A stretch of 64,000 bases of DNA from Ferrimonas sp. YFM (GCF_030296015.1 NZ_AP027368.1:2356001-2420000), one strand, 5' to 3'; positions 21,697 through 30,522 are shown, counted from the first letter of the stretch. Made by a program: numbers and translations. Notes: generated by a model from the sequence alone, not told the origin.

Positions 21697-22839
21697 ATGA
21701 CCATGAGCCACAGATACAGCACCTTTTCCCGGGAAGCCAACAACGCTCTCAAGGAGCCCATGTTCCTGGGTAATCCGGTAAACGTTGCCCGTTACGACCA
21801 GCAGAAGCACCCCATCTTCGAAGAGCTGATTGAGAAGCAGCTCTCCTTCTTCTGGCGCCCGGAAGAGGTGGACGTGACCCAGGACCGCATCGACTTTGCC
21901 GAGCTGCCGGATCACGAAAAGCACATCTTCCTGTCGAACCTGAAGTACCAGACCCTGCTGGACTCCATCCAGGGCCGCAGTCCCAACGTGGCGCTGCTGC
22001 CCCTGGTGTCCCTGCCGGAGCTGGAGACCTGGATTGAGACCTGGTCCTTCTATGAGACCATTCACTCTCGCTCCTACACCCACATCATTCGCAACATCGT
22101 CAATGATCCCTCGGTGGTGTTCGACGACATCGTCACCAACAGCGAGATCCAGAAGCGTGCCGGCGACATCTCCGGTTACTACGATGAGCTCATCGACTAC
22201 ACCCAGCGCTACCAACAGTTTGGCGAAGGTGAGCACAGCGTGGGCGATGAGACCTTCACCATCAGCCGCCGCGAACTCAAGCGCAAGCTGTACCTGTGCC
22301 TGGTGTCCATCAACGTATTGGAAGCGATCCGTTTCTACGTCTCCTTCGCCTGCTCCTTCGCCTTTGCCGAGCGTGAGGTGATGGAGGGCAACGCCAAGAT
22401 CATCCGCTTTATCGCCCGCGACGAGCAGCTGCACCTGGTGGGCACTCAGCACATGCTGAACCTGATGGCCACCAACCAGGATGACAACGAGATGGCGGAG
22501 ATCGCCGTGGAGTGTTTCCAGGAATCTGTGGAGATCTTCCGCCGCGCCGCCGAGCAGGAGAAGGAGTGGGCCGCCTACCTGTTCAAAGATGGCTCCATGC
22601 TGGGCCTGAACAAGAAGATCATCGAGGATTACGTGGAGTTCATCACCAACCAGCGGATGAACGCCCTGGGCCTGCCCGAGCTGTTCCCCAAACGCTCCAA
22701 TCCCCTGCCCTGGATGAGCAAGTGGCTGGAGAGCGACGCGGTACAGGTGGCCCCTCAGGAGGTCGAGGTGTCCTCCTACCTGACCAACCAGATCAAGAAC
22801 GAAGTGGACCAGGACGACCTGTCCGGGTTTGAACTCTAG
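21697..22839 (+). CDS. nrdB: Class Ia ribonucleotide reductase beta subunit (radical protein)
   Basis: Holds the di-iron centre and tyrosyl radical. The radical Tyr is in [11 protein letters not shown] near residue 123; iron ligands lie in [13 protein letters not shown] and ARDEQLHL. The C-terminal tail ends DDLSGFEL, the peptide that docks on NrdA. ATG at 21697 (AAGGAT upstream); a second in-frame ATG two codons on is possible. It is 42 bp after nrdA. Confidence 0.98.
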   Translation: MTMSHRYSTFSREANNALKEPMFLGNPVNVARYDQQKHPIFEELIEKQLSFFWRPEEVDVTQDRIDFAELPDHEKHIFLSNLKYQTLLDSIQGRSPNVALLPLVSLPELETWIETWSFYETIHSRSYTHIIRNIVNDPSVVFDDIVTNSEIQKRAGDISGYYDELIDYTQRYQQFGEGEHSVGDETFTISRRELKRKLYLCLVSINVLEAIRFYVSFACSFAFAEREVMEGNAKIIRFIARDEQLHLVGTQHMLNLMATNQDDNEMAEIAVECFQESVEIFRRAAEQEKEWAAYLFKDGSMLGLNKKIIEDYVEFITNQRMNALGLPELFPKRSNPLPWMSKWLESDAVQVAPQEVEVSSYLTNQIKNEVDQDDLSGFEL

Positions 22840-22841
22840 GG

Positions 22842-23099
22842 TTGGCGGATAGCAAAACCTTCAAGGTTCAGGTGGGCGAGCGGGCGCCGGTCAGCCATCA
22901 GGGCGACAACACGCCCCTGCTCACCACCCTTGAGGGTCACTACAGTGAGTGCCGCAGTGGCTACTGCGGCGCCTGCAAGACCCGGCTTCTTGAAGGCCGG
23001 GTTCGCTACCTCTCCACCCCGATGGCTTTGGTCAGGGGTGATGAGATTCTTCCTTGTTGCTGTGTTCCTGAGACGGATCTTCTTCTGGCACCTCAGTAA
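22842..23099 (+). CDS. yfaE: 2Fe-2S ferredoxin YfaE (class I RNR maintenance)
   Basis: An 85-aa plant-type ferredoxin known in E. coli to help regenerate the NrdB diferric-tyrosyl cofactor. Cluster ligands are visible in ECRSGYCGACKTR and LPCCC. TTG appears to be the start codon, 2 bp after the nrdB stop, so translation is probably coupled. Its last 68 bp overlap the 3' end of the convergent lipoprotein gene. Confidence 0.93.
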   Translation: MADSKTFKVQVGERAPVSHQGDNTPLLTTLEGHYSECRSGYCGACKTRLLEGRVRYLSTPMALVRGDEILPCCCVPETDLLLAPQ

Positions 23100-23397
23100 C
23101 CTTCTGGGCTTCAGTCAGCTCCATGCCGCCATAGCGGTTCATGGGCTGGGCTGGCTGACGCCACTCATTAAACGCCAGCTGCTTCTCCCGCGCCAAGGTC
23201 TCACCTGACTCCCACAAACGCTGACTCTCCAGCCAGGCCACCTGGCCCAGCTCGGAGGCGCTGTGACCCAGCATCTCCATCGCCTGACCCGCCTCGGTCA
23301 GGGCCAGCTCCACTCTCTGCTGATTGTCTTCAGTGCAACCGGTCAACCCCGCCAACACCAAGAGAACCAGGCCAGTTTTTAATGTCTTACGCATCAT
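23032..23397 (-). CDS. Small putative lipoprotein
   Basis: A 121-aa protein with an N-terminal signal and lipobox (LAGLTGC, Cys near residue 21), so probably lipid-anchored. The mature part is helical and polar, with a Glu/Ser/His-rich tail. GGAGG precedes the ATG by 7 nt. I do not recognise the family. Its 3' end overlaps yfaE on the other strand, which makes the disordered tail the antisense of conserved cluster-binding codons. Confidence 0.65.
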   Translation of the reverse strand: MMRKTLKTGLVLLVLAGLTGCTEDNQQRVELALTEAGQAMEMLGHSASELGQVAWLESQRLWESGETLAREKQLAFNEWRQPAQPMNRYGGMELTEAQKVTEVPEEDPSQEHSNKEESHHP

Positions 23398-23586
23398 ATT
23401 TCGGCCTCCTCCGTTGCACTCTAGCCTAGTCCAAAATCGGCCAGCTCAACGGACAATCCGGGGCGCAAATCTTGAAGCGATTGATTTTTAGGCATCTCTT
23501 TCGTCGCAAGTGGATGCAAGCTCTGGCATGTGCCCCCGGCTCTGGTACACTTGCCGCACACAGCTATCACGCTAAAGAGAGTGTTC

Positions 23587-24090
23587 ATGACCGAATCTAC
23601 CAAGATCCCGCCAGAAGGCGCCTCCGTCGACCTGTTTACCGGCGAGTCCAACCGCATCCTGATTGCCATCCCAGCCCCCAGCCACCCAGAGGTGGAGCAG
23701 GTTTTGGGTCAGGGCAACCACGAGGTGAAGGCCGGAGTGATCTACCGCTCCCCTGCCCTGCTGCTCTCCTTCGATTTTGGTAATGGTCTGGTGATGGACT
23801 GCCCCTTCGAAGCCAAGAGCCTGGGCGACAAGTTTGTCGAGCCCGAGCTGACTGAAGGCCGCCTGCCGCTGATGCTGCAGGTGTTCGACGCCGAAACCGG
23901 CGTATTGTTGGGCGAGCGTCCGGTCGAGCTGCACCAAGAGAGCACCTCGACCCTGATGAGCGCCGTCGCCGAACAGCGCGAGAGCGACTGGCAGCACCAG
24001 GAGTTCATCAGCCAGCTGTCTGAGCTGTACAAGATTGAGATGGAGCAGTTCCTGCAACTGGTGGAACAGCGCCCTCTGCTGCTGAAGTAA
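23587..24090 (+). CDS. Conserved-looking cytoplasmic protein of unknown function
   Basis: A 167-aa soluble acidic protein starting at ATG 23587 with AAGAGAG upstream; the 19 earlier open codons are not supported. There is no signal peptide or known motif. The N-terminal two-thirds look like beta strands and the C-terminal 40 residues are helical (SDWQHQEFISQLSEL...). Two hairpins follow. Its last 110 bp and both hairpins recur, decayed, at 26817-27006. Confidence 0.7.
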   Translation: MTESTKIPPEGASVDLFTGESNRILIAIPAPSHPEVEQVLGQGNHEVKAGVIYRSPALLLSFDFGNGLVMDCPFEAKSLGDKFVEPELTEGRLPLMLQVFDAETGVLLGERPVELHQESTSTLMSAVAEQRESDWQHQEFISQLSELYKIEMEQFLQLVEQRPLLLK

Positions 24091-24170
24091 GAGTAGGAGC
24101 GCCCATCTAGGCGCTCCAACAGGGCGAGTCAACCAAAGCAAAACAGGAGCCACTTGGGCTCCTGTTTTTG
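23981..24170 (+). repeat. Direct repeat copy A (3' end of gene plus terminator)
   Basis: About 190 bp covering the last 110 bp of the preceding gene, its stop, a hairpin at 24096-24118 and the terminator. It is repeated with high identity (strongest over the last 120 bp) at 26817-27006. This copy is intact. Confidence 0.85.
24141..24170 (+). terminator. Rho-independent terminator
   Basis: CAGGAGCC/GGCTCCTG stem (24144-24151 with 24157-24164) followed by TTTTT. The flanking A and T runs allow function on both strands. The gap from here to 24483 shows no gene. Confidence 0.88.
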
Positions 24171-24483
24171 TAGATGGTCACTGCAAACACCTTTTTCCAG
24201 AAAGGGGGGTCTCCCTCTCTCAACGTAACCCTCAGGCGGCGTAAAACAGACAAGGCCACCTAGCCACAAACGCCCAGTTCATCCGCAACCGGCCCCTTAA
24301 CCTGAAACGCGATTCGGCCTCCCTCCTCCATGCCGGCCTTCCACCCTGGAGCCTGTTCCGGGCCTTAACCCAGGCGGCTGGAAAATGTCCCAAGCTGTTC
24401 TAAGCTAAATCGGTGCGTACGAGCTGAACCGGGTTCCAACCCGCTTTCTATCGGCCATTTCCCCACACAGGTCTTAATAAGCA

Positions 24484-25872
24484 ATGAATAAAATCATCGC
24501 ATTGTTTTCGGCGTTCACCGCCGCCTCCTCCTTCGTATTAGCTGATGAAGGCCCTCTCAAACCTCAGATTGTCTTTAACAATGTCGACATCTTTAACGGC
24601 ACAGAAAACAAGCTGTACAAAGACCATTATGTGCTCGTGGAAGGCAACCTGATTAAATCCATCTCCTCCAGTGCGATTAGCGTTAGGGACGATGCCCTGG
24701 TGATTGATGGGAAAGGCAAAACCCTGACGCCAGGATTCATAGAAAATCACGCCCACCTGATGTTGATGGGCCCAAATCTTCCGGCGATGGAAGCCGATAA
24801 AACCTGGGAAGACTTTGCCATTCACGGTTCACGCATGGCCGAAATGTATCTTATGCAGGGTTTCACCACAGTCCGGGATGCCGGCGGGGCGAACGGCGGC
24901 CTGCGCAGGGCCATAGATGGCGGTGACATCATTGGTCCGCGTTTTTATCCCTCTGGTGCTTTTCTGAGTACCCGGGGAGGCCATGCAGATTTTGCCAATT
25001 TTTCTGCCCCGGTTGGTGCCGAAACCAACTTTGGCCGCCTCAACCTTTCTCAAGAAGTGGACAGCGTGGCAGAAGTTAAAAAATACGGTCGAAACAACTT
25101 CCGTATGGGCGCGACTCAGCTGAAATACATGCAGTCTGGCGGGGTTGTGTCCGCATTCGACCCATGGCAGTTATTGGCTGGTTCCCCGGAAGAGATCGCG
25201 GCCGCGGTCGAGGTGGCCAACAGCTACGGCAGTTATGTAATGGCGCACTCTTACCGTAAAGAGGCCATTCTCAGTGCTCTGGAATCCGGAGTGATGTCGA
25301 TTGAGCATGGTTTCGCCTTTGACTGTGACATTGCCAAAGTCATGAACAAAAAAGGCGCGTATATCACCACCAACCTGACCGCCTTCGACCCTGGCCTTCT
25401 GGATATTCCGGCGGTAAAAAATGTTCCCTCCAGCCTGGCGAAAGCGAAGTCTGCCACCGAAACTTTCCGCAACTACATCCCGAACATGAAGAAATGTCCG
25501 GTTAAACGCGGCTTCCAGACCGACTGCGTCGGTTCAGTCGATGCGTGCAACATCCAGATTGCTTATGAAAAACACCTGAATCACGAGTTTTTTGGCGCCT
25601 TCCAATCCATGGTGACTTTGACGTCAATTGGCGGTGAGATCTCTCAGCTTTCTGGCGACTTTACCAACCCCTACCCTGAGGGAAAGCTTGGGGTCATCGA
25701 GGTTGGGGCATACGCAGACATCCTGTTGTTAGACGGAAACCCCCTGGAGGACTTTTCCGTTGTGGGCACAGGAACCAAATGGTTCGATGCCGAACCCCGC
25801 CCCGCCAGTCCTGAAACCATCAGGCTGATCATGAAAGACGGTGTGATCTACAAGAACACCTTAAACCCCTGA
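24484..25872 (+). CDS. Secreted amidohydrolase-superfamily metallohydrolase
   Basis: A 462-aa protein with a clear signal peptide (cleavage after VLA near residue 20), hence periplasmic. Amidohydrolase marks are ENHAHLM (HxH metal ligands, near 94), ATQLKYMQSGG (likely carbamylated Lys), MAHSYRKEA, SIEHGF, and the C-terminal beta-sandwich end YADILLLDGNPLEDF. The usual late Asp is seen as QTDCVG, followed by an atypical Cys-containing stretch. It resembles imidazolonepropionase/Xaa-Pro-dipeptidase-like members; the substrate is unknown. It lies between the two copies of the direct repeat, so it may have been acquired. Confidence 0.85.
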   Translation: MNKIIALFSAFTAASSFVLADEGPLKPQIVFNNVDIFNGTENKLYKDHYVLVEGNLIKSISSSAISVRDDALVIDGKGKTLTPGFIENHAHLMLMGPNLPAMEADKTWEDFAIHGSRMAEMYLMQGFTTVRDAGGANGGLRRAIDGGDIIGPRFYPSGAFLSTRGGHADFANFSAPVGAETNFGRLNLSQEVDSVAEVKKYGRNNFRMGATQLKYMQSGGVVSAFDPWQLLAGSPEEIAAAVEVANSYGSYVMAHSYRKEAILSALESGVMSIEHGFAFDCDIAKVMNKKGAYITTNLTAFDPGLLDIPAVKNVPSSLAKAKSATETFRNYIPNMKKCPVKRGFQTDCVGSVDACNIQIAYEKHLNHEFFGAFQSMVTLTSIGGEISQLSGDFTNPYPEGKLGVIEVGAYADILLLDGNPLEDFSVVGTGTKWFDAEPRPASPETIRLIMKDGVIYKNTLNP

Positions 25873-25882
25873 ACATCCTGAT

Positions 25883-25908
25883 GCACCGCCCTTTTTTTAG
25901 GGCGGTGC
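25883..25908. terminator. Strong hairpin after the amidohydrolase
   Basis: GCACCGCCC/GGGCGGTGC stem with a T-rich loop, 10 bp past the stop. It lacks a T tract beyond the stem, so factor-independent termination is uncertain. Confidence 0.5.
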
Positions 25909-25959
25909 GTGTTAAAGGTGCCGTTGACAGCGTCGAGCAATACTCCGAGGAGCAGCCGG

Positions 25960-26595
25960 ATGACAAAACCCTACCTGCCATTGCTGGCCATCATGTTCAC
26001 GGCAAACGCACAGGCCTCTGTTATCGACCTGGATTGGCAACAGCTTCGCCCTCAGGCCCAAATCGAATCGGTTTCCTTACCCACATTAACCGAAGAACAG
26101 AAGCGGCAACTGCAACGGCTGCTGACACTCAGAAGTTCCAATGTGCCTTTGGATCAAGCCACCGCCGCCTCCCTAGAAATGGATTTAGCGTCTGAGGGGT
26201 TAGATGCTGACCATCTTTTGGCACTCAGGAACAAATACATAGAGCAACAACAACTGGCAGCCTCTACCCTGACTCGCCAATATGACGGCCAACAAGTACG
26301 CATTCCTGGCTACTTAATCCCCCTGGAGTATTCCTCGGAAGCCATGGTCGTCACAGAGTTTCTGCTGGTGCCTTACGCTGGAGCCTGTATTCATATGCCA
26401 CCACCTCCGGCAAACCAGATCGTGCTGGTGTCGTTCCCCGGCGGCTACAAGCTAAGAAATGCCAAGTACCCGGTCTGGGTAGAGGGAACACTGACATCTC
26501 AGCTTGCGACTGAAAGCGTCTATATCGTCGATGGAACCCGGGATTTAACCATGGGCTACCGAATGAGTGCATCATTGGTTGAGGACTACAACTGA
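25960..26595 (+). CDS. DUF3299 domain protein, exported
   Basis: A 211-aa protein with a short signal peptide ending NAQAS. The DUF3299 core is easily seen: PGYLIPLEY, VTEFLLVPYAGACIHMPPPP and QIVLVSF, about residues 108-150. Homologues are periplasmic or lipoprotein-like and often lie next to ABC transport or metal-handling genes, but no biochemical role is established. ATG 25960 follows CGAGGAG. Confidence 0.85.
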   Translation: MTKPYLPLLAIMFTANAQASVIDLDWQQLRPQAQIESVSLPTLTEEQKRQLQRLLTLRSSNVPLDQATAASLEMDLASEGLDADHLLALRNKYIEQQQLAASTLTRQYDGQQVRIPGYLIPLEYSSEAMVVTEFLLVPYAGACIHMPPPPANQIVLVSFPGGYKLRNAKYPVWVEGTLTSQLATESVYIVDGTRDLTMGYRMSASLVEDYN

Positions 26596-26646
26596 CGACC
26601 TTCACTGCGGCGGAGTAATGATGAGTTCAGCCTCAAACCCGGTGAA

Positions 26647-26817
26647 TTACCCTACTCTTGAGCCATTGGGTATTTCTGTTTCCGGACAGGCTAAACATGG
26701 ATTTAATTTGTCTTCATAGCCAATGCCGAAATACATGCCCCGAGATACTTCATCGGCCACTTTTCTTTTCGGCAGGTTCACAACAAACAACGCCTGCTTG
26801 CCCTTAGCCTCCTGAGA
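26647..26817 (-). pseudogene. 3' remnant of a CsaA/tRNA-binding-domain protein gene
   Basis: Reading the minus strand to the TAA at 26649-26647 gives about 57 residues including KQALFVVNLPKRKVADEVSR and ending ETEIPNGSRVG. This is the typical C-terminal half of CsaA-like OB-fold tRNA-binding proteins (VVNFPPRRIAGFKSE ... PVPNGTKIG). The N-terminal half is missing: similarity stops at about 26817, exactly where repeat copy B begins, and an in-frame TGA follows at 26833-26835. There is no start codon or ribosome site. The rest of the gap 26596-27072 is repeat B and AT-rich sequence. Confidence 0.7.
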
Positions 26818-27006
26818 CAGCGACTGGCAACGTCAAAATTTCATCAGCCAGCTTCCCGAGCAGTCGAGAATGGGACGGAGCAACTCCTGCAACTGGTGGA
26901 ACAACGCCCTCTGCTGCTGAAGTAAGAGCAGGAGCGCCCATCTAGGCGCTCCAACACTGCGAGTCAGCCAAAGCAAAACAGGAGCCACTTGGGCTCCTGT
27001 TTTTGT
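26817..27006 (+). repeat. Direct repeat copy B (decayed)
   Basis: Matches copy A from the codons for SDWQ...FISQL through the stop and both hairpins. There is at least one 1-bp deletion in the coding part (57 versus 58 bases between TTCATCAG and the shared CTGCAACTGG) and several substitutions, so it no longer encodes the protein. The terminator half is almost unchanged. Confidence 0.85.
26979..27005. terminator. Terminator within repeat copy B
   Basis: Same CAGGAGCC/GGCTCCTG stem with T tracts on both strands. It can serve the minus-strand gene ending at 27073. Confidence 0.8.
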
Positions 27007-27072
27007 TTTAAGATCTTAACTATTCACCATTAGGTCATCGAATCGCCATCTTTAATCTTATAGTTTTACTTT

Positions 27073-27558
27073 TTAGCTTTTAAGAAGATGTTTGATGCAC
27101 TTGACCCTAGAATCTGTAAGCAAAGGGCCTCTTAAATGCAAAATATGAGCATTAACATGCGCACGGTAACTAGCATACTCCCCAACGACCTCATGGGGTA
27201 TCTGGACTGCATCGATCACCTCATAATCTTCATCAAAAATAACAGCAATGAGTTGATCAAAATCCTTGTCAGCATACCTTCTAATGGCACCAAGTTGCCT
27301 AGAGTGGTTATCTGAAGTTATTCTACGACCTTTAATTTGAATCTTGGTGCCATCTGAATCGACACCATCATGCCCCGCAGATGAATTTTTGGCCAACTCG
27401 AGACCCAAATTTTTTGCGACTAGCCATTCCGCATAATCCCCGACGGGGTTGTTCTTTGTTCGGACTACTTTACGTCGCTTCAGTTCTTCAATCACAGTGG
27501 ATTGAAGCTTAAGAAGTTTCTTGATGGGAAAATCCCTTAACTCCAAATAGTCCTTCAT
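27073..27558 (-). CDS. Small protein with a PD-(D/E)XK nuclease-like pattern
   Basis: A 161-aa protein preceded by AGGAGG. After an N-terminal helix pair comes GDYAEWLVAKNLG, then DGVDSDGTKIQIKGRR near residues 71-86, and later FDQLIAVIFDEDYEV. The E...D...QxK order is the PD-(D/E)XK endonuclease fold pattern seen in restriction and Holliday-junction nucleases. I do not know a named family. GC is clearly lower than in neighbouring core genes, which suggests transfer. It could be an orphan defence or repair nuclease; this is inference. Confidence 0.6.
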   Translation of the reverse strand: MKDYLELRDFPIKKLLKLQSTVIEELKRRKVVRTKNNPVGDYAEWLVAKNLGLELAKNSSAGHDGVDSDGTKIQIKGRRITSDNHSRQLGAIRRYADKDFDQLIAVIFDEDYEVIDAVQIPHEVVGEYASYRAHVNAHILHLRGPLLTDSRVKCIKHLLKS

Positions 27559-27640
27559 AATTTCCCTCCTATCCTTGAGAGATTGTCAGCGCTTAGCGAT
27601 CTAAAGTAGCACTCTACAAAGCTACCGAAAAGGCCCTGTA

Positions 27641-28396
27641 TTACTGCTTCTCGATACTGGTTTCCCAACCATCATAGCGTCCCCCCAGTTCCCTGGCTTT
27701 TCGATTAGATTTAATCGTATGGCTGGTGATATCGGCCAGAGTCATCGTCCCTACATGGCTGTATTGAGTTAACCACTCTGAGCCGTCCTCCTCTTTGCCA
27801 CTGAAATGCACTACGTAATGTTCACTTTTGGCCCAGTCGGCAAACTCCCTTCCCACGACCTCATTGGGCAAGTAGGCCCAGTGCATCACTTCTCTCTTTC
27901 GTTCCTTTACATCACCATGCTCTGCCAACCTATCCAGGACATCCAAATCCTTGATGACCTGCCAATCATCAACTGTGGGGTAAAGCTCATTCCAGTAGTT
28001 TGTCTTTTCCTCATCCAACTCATACACATACTGAAGACGGTAACGGGTAAGAGTCGCCACCCTCCTAACGATGTCGGATGCCTGACTCTCGGGAAAACCA
28101 ACGTAAAAATAGAAGTAGCGATGGCCGTCGACGGTAAGCCTGCCCACATAGACACCGCCCGCGGACGAGATCTCTTCATCCAATGCCTCATCCACATCCT
28201 GCAACTGCGGATACTCCTCATTGGGCGGAAGCCCATGCTCAGTTGGGTTGTGGAACGGCAACCTGACCTTCAAGACATGATGGCGCGAATCAGCCTCGGC
28301 AATCTCAGAATAGCCCAGGTTAAAGGTTATCCAGGCCTGATGTTCGCCCATGTCGCAGCAAAGATGTGCCACACGTCTATCATCGTCATTCCCCAA
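27641..28396 (-). CDS. DUF695/RraB-domain protein
   Basis: A 251-aa protein. The first half resembles DUF695 (TFNLGYSEIAEAD, HGLPPNEEYPQLQDVDEALD, GRLTVDGHRYFYFYV). The second half resembles RraB, the E. coli RNase E inhibitor (LAEHGDVKERKREVMHWAYL, EFADWAKSEHY). The start is taken as TTG at 28396, because the ATG at codon 16 would remove the first DUF695 strand; support for it is modest. It may bind a protein or RNA partner, but RNase E control is not shown by sequence. Confidence 0.7.
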   Translation of the reverse strand: MGNDDDRRVAHLCCDMGEHQAWITFNLGYSEIAEADSRHHVLKVRLPFHNPTEHGLPPNEEYPQLQDVDEALDEEISSAGGVYVGRLTVDGHRYFYFYVGFPESQASDIVRRVATLTRYRLQYVYELDEEKTNYWNELYPTVDDWQVIKDLDVLDRLAEHGDVKERKREVMHWAYLPNEVVGREFADWAKSEHYVVHFSGKEEDGSEWLTQYSHVGTMTLADITSHTIKSNRKARELGGRYDGWETSIEKQ

Positions 28397-28482
28397 CGCT
28401 TCTTTGACACAGCATTGAGATACTCACCTGATAAGCAAGAAGCATCATTCTCGTCACCGTTTTCAATGTCAGCATCATTGCC

Positions 28483-29538
28483 TTATTTACCGCTGTGCAT
28501 TTTCAAGCTTTCGCTGATAAAGTTGACCTCTTTTTTGCAAAGTAGCCCAATCTTTTCCAACCTCTCTTTTTCCAGCGTTTTTTCAAATTCGAAAAAAGCC
28601 TGTTTCTTATCAAGATAACCCTTGAGCTTCTTGGCAAACTCCGGGTCTGTCTCAGAACAATAATTGTAGTTTTCACTGATGTCCTGGTAAGCGACTTTAG
28701 TTAAAATCTTGGATGACTCATTCATCTCCATGATTTTATCGTCGGCGCCCTGATAACACGCCTGTGCTTCCATCATCACCTTCTCGACGCCCTGCTTGGC
28801 CGCTTTTCCATATTTGTTGAGATAGTCAACCATTTTCCCTGTCGAATCAAAATATCTATGGTAAGGGTTGGCGTCGATATAATTCGTCTTATAATACGTC
28901 TCAACCTCAGTCAGATAGCCTATATATTGTTGCTCTATACGATCTATTCTGTCCATGGCATCGTTGGACTTTCTCTTACTGCAAACTTTTGACAACTCGA
29001 TGGCCTTACTTGTAAATGCATACTCATCACTGCACAGTTTCTTAAGATTAGCAATCCTTTCATTAACCATGTGATCATGGAAATCTTGATAAGACTCTCG
29101 CCTGTCATAATGTTTTTTTAATTCTTTTTTAAACTGGCTGTCACCGCTGTCGGCACACTGCTCATAGGTGTGGCTCAAAATTTTTGACAGAATAGCCGAA
29201 TCCCTCTTATATTCTTTCATGCGCGCGGTGTACATTTCAATTTCTTGAAAACACCCTTCCATGCTATGTATTGACGATGAGGCCATGAGTTCTACAACAA
29301 AACCGTTAACGACAATTGCCTTAGAAAAACCCTCAGGGGAATCATATATTTTATTAACCGGTGTTCTTTCGTAAAACAACTTGTCTGTATATTGAGACAC
29401 TCCGACAAGATGAAATCGATATGCTTTATACATGGCATCATGCTCTTTCATCGCCTGCTTTGCGTACTCGATATCGCACGAAGCAAAAGAGGCGTTCGCA
29501 ATGACCAGACCAAGAACTGCAGATAACACCTTTTTCAA
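28483..29538 (-). CDS. Periplasmic protein of two 165-residue tandem repeats, unknown family
   Basis: The start is read as TTG at 29538, with GGAG 6 nt upstream, giving a signal peptide ending NASFA. The mature protein is helical, Lys/Glu-rich and contains eight cysteines at 21, 96, 128, 169 and 186, 261, 294, 334. The second set repeats the first with a period of 165 residues. Shared positions also include FKKELK/FAKKLK, an ER pair and LC..E..F at the end of each unit. This points to an internal duplication with disulphides inside each unit. No known family is recognised. The gene is AT-rich against its surroundings and ends the accessory block. Confidence 0.65.
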   Translation of the reverse strand: MKKVLSAVLGLVIANASFASCDIEYAKQAMKEHDAMYKAYRFHLVGVSQYTDKLFYERTPVNKIYDSPEGFSKAIVVNGFVVELMASSSIHSMEGCFQEIEMYTARMKEYKRDSAILSKILSHTYEQCADSGDSQFKKELKKHYDRRESYQDFHDHMVNERIANLKKLCSDEYAFTSKAIELSKVCSKRKSNDAMDRIDRIEQQYIGYLTEVETYYKTNYIDANPYHRYFDSTGKMVDYLNKYGKAAKQGVEKVMMEAQACYQGADDKIMEMNESSKILTKVAYQDISENYNYCSETDPEFAKKLKGYLDKKQAFFEFEKTLEKERLEKIGLLCKKEVNFISESLKMHSGK

Positions 29539-29646
29539 TTTCTTCTCCAAAGCAATGTGAGATTGATTAATAGCTTACATCATGCACCTGTTGTTGTTTG
29601 GGCCAAATCAACCTTTGACTTTACTGTCTTGAATCAGCTCAAACTC

Positions 29647-30522
29647 TTAAATCTGTTCTGCCTGCTTCACCACCTCTTTGCAGCCCGATACCACCATATC
29701 CAGATAACCCTCGCCAAACAGGTTGAGGTGATTGAGTTGGTGGTAGAGGTTGTACAGGGCTTGGCGGCGCTGCCAACCCTCCGCCTGCGGCAGGATGCTG
29801 TAATAACCTTGATAGAAAGAGGGCGAGAAACCGCCGAAGAGGCGGGTCATGGCGAGATCGGTTTCCCTGTCTCCGTGATAGCAGGCAGGATCGAAGATGA
29901 CCGGACGGTCCCCATCAAAGCCAGCATTGCCCCGCCACAAGTCGCCGTGGAGCAACGACGGTCGTGGTTTGTGGTCCGCCAGCAAGGTGTCGCTGGCGTT
30001 TTTCAGGGGTTGTAGCCAGCGACAAAGGCTCGAAGCGCCCGCTTCGATGGCCCAGTCAAGCTGTGGCTCCAATCGACGTTGCCACCAGAAGCTCTGCCAG
30101 CTGTCGTGCCAGCCATTGAGCTGCAGCGTGGTGCCGATGTGGTTGTCACTGTGCCAACCGTAGCGGCTGTCTTTGGGTACGTGTTGATGCAGCCTGGCCA
30201 GAGCTTGCCCCAGGGCACGTTCGGCTCCCCGGCGGCCCAGTTCCATCCAGGGCAACACCAGATACTGCCATCCATCGGCGTCCCCCCAGCACAGAGGCTG
30301 AGGCGCGATGTCGCCCAGCGCCATCAACCCCTCGGCTTCCTCCTCGAACAGGGCACCGTGGCTGAGTCGATTGACCTTGATAAACCATCGAAGCTGGCCA
30401 TCGCTGACGGAGTAGGCCTGGTTGATGTCCCCCCCGGAGACCGGTTGCGGCGCAGACAGGGATACCGGCCCATTTAAGGCATCGGCCATCCCCTGCTCTA
30501 CCGCAGCCCAGGAGAGGTTCAC
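29647..30522 (-). CDS. Fructosamine kinase family protein (YniA-like)
   Basis: A 291-aa protein-kinase-like phosphotransferase. Family marks are GGDINQAY near residue 30, FIKVN (ATP-binding Lys), HIGTTLQ, LLHGDLWRGNAGF (catalytic loop) and FDPACYHGDRETDLAM (metal-binding DPA). Such enzymes phosphorylate ketoamines or small phosphorylated sugars in protein deglycation. GTG start overlapping the stop of the patatin gene (GTGA), so the pair is coupled. Confidence 0.9.
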   Translation of the reverse strand: MNLSWAAVEQGMADALNGPVSLSAPQPVSGGDINQAYSVSDGQLRWFIKVNRLSHGALFEEEAEGLMALGDIAPQPLCWGDADGWQYLVLPWMELGRRGAERALGQALARLHQHVPKDSRYGWHSDNHIGTTLQLNGWHDSWQSFWWQRRLEPQLDWAIEAGASSLCRWLQPLKNASDTLLADHKPRPSLLHGDLWRGNAGFDGDRPVIFDPACYHGDRETDLAMTRLFGGFSPSFYQGYYSILPQAEGWQRRQALYNLYHQLNHLNLFGEGYLDMVVSGCKEVVKQAEQI

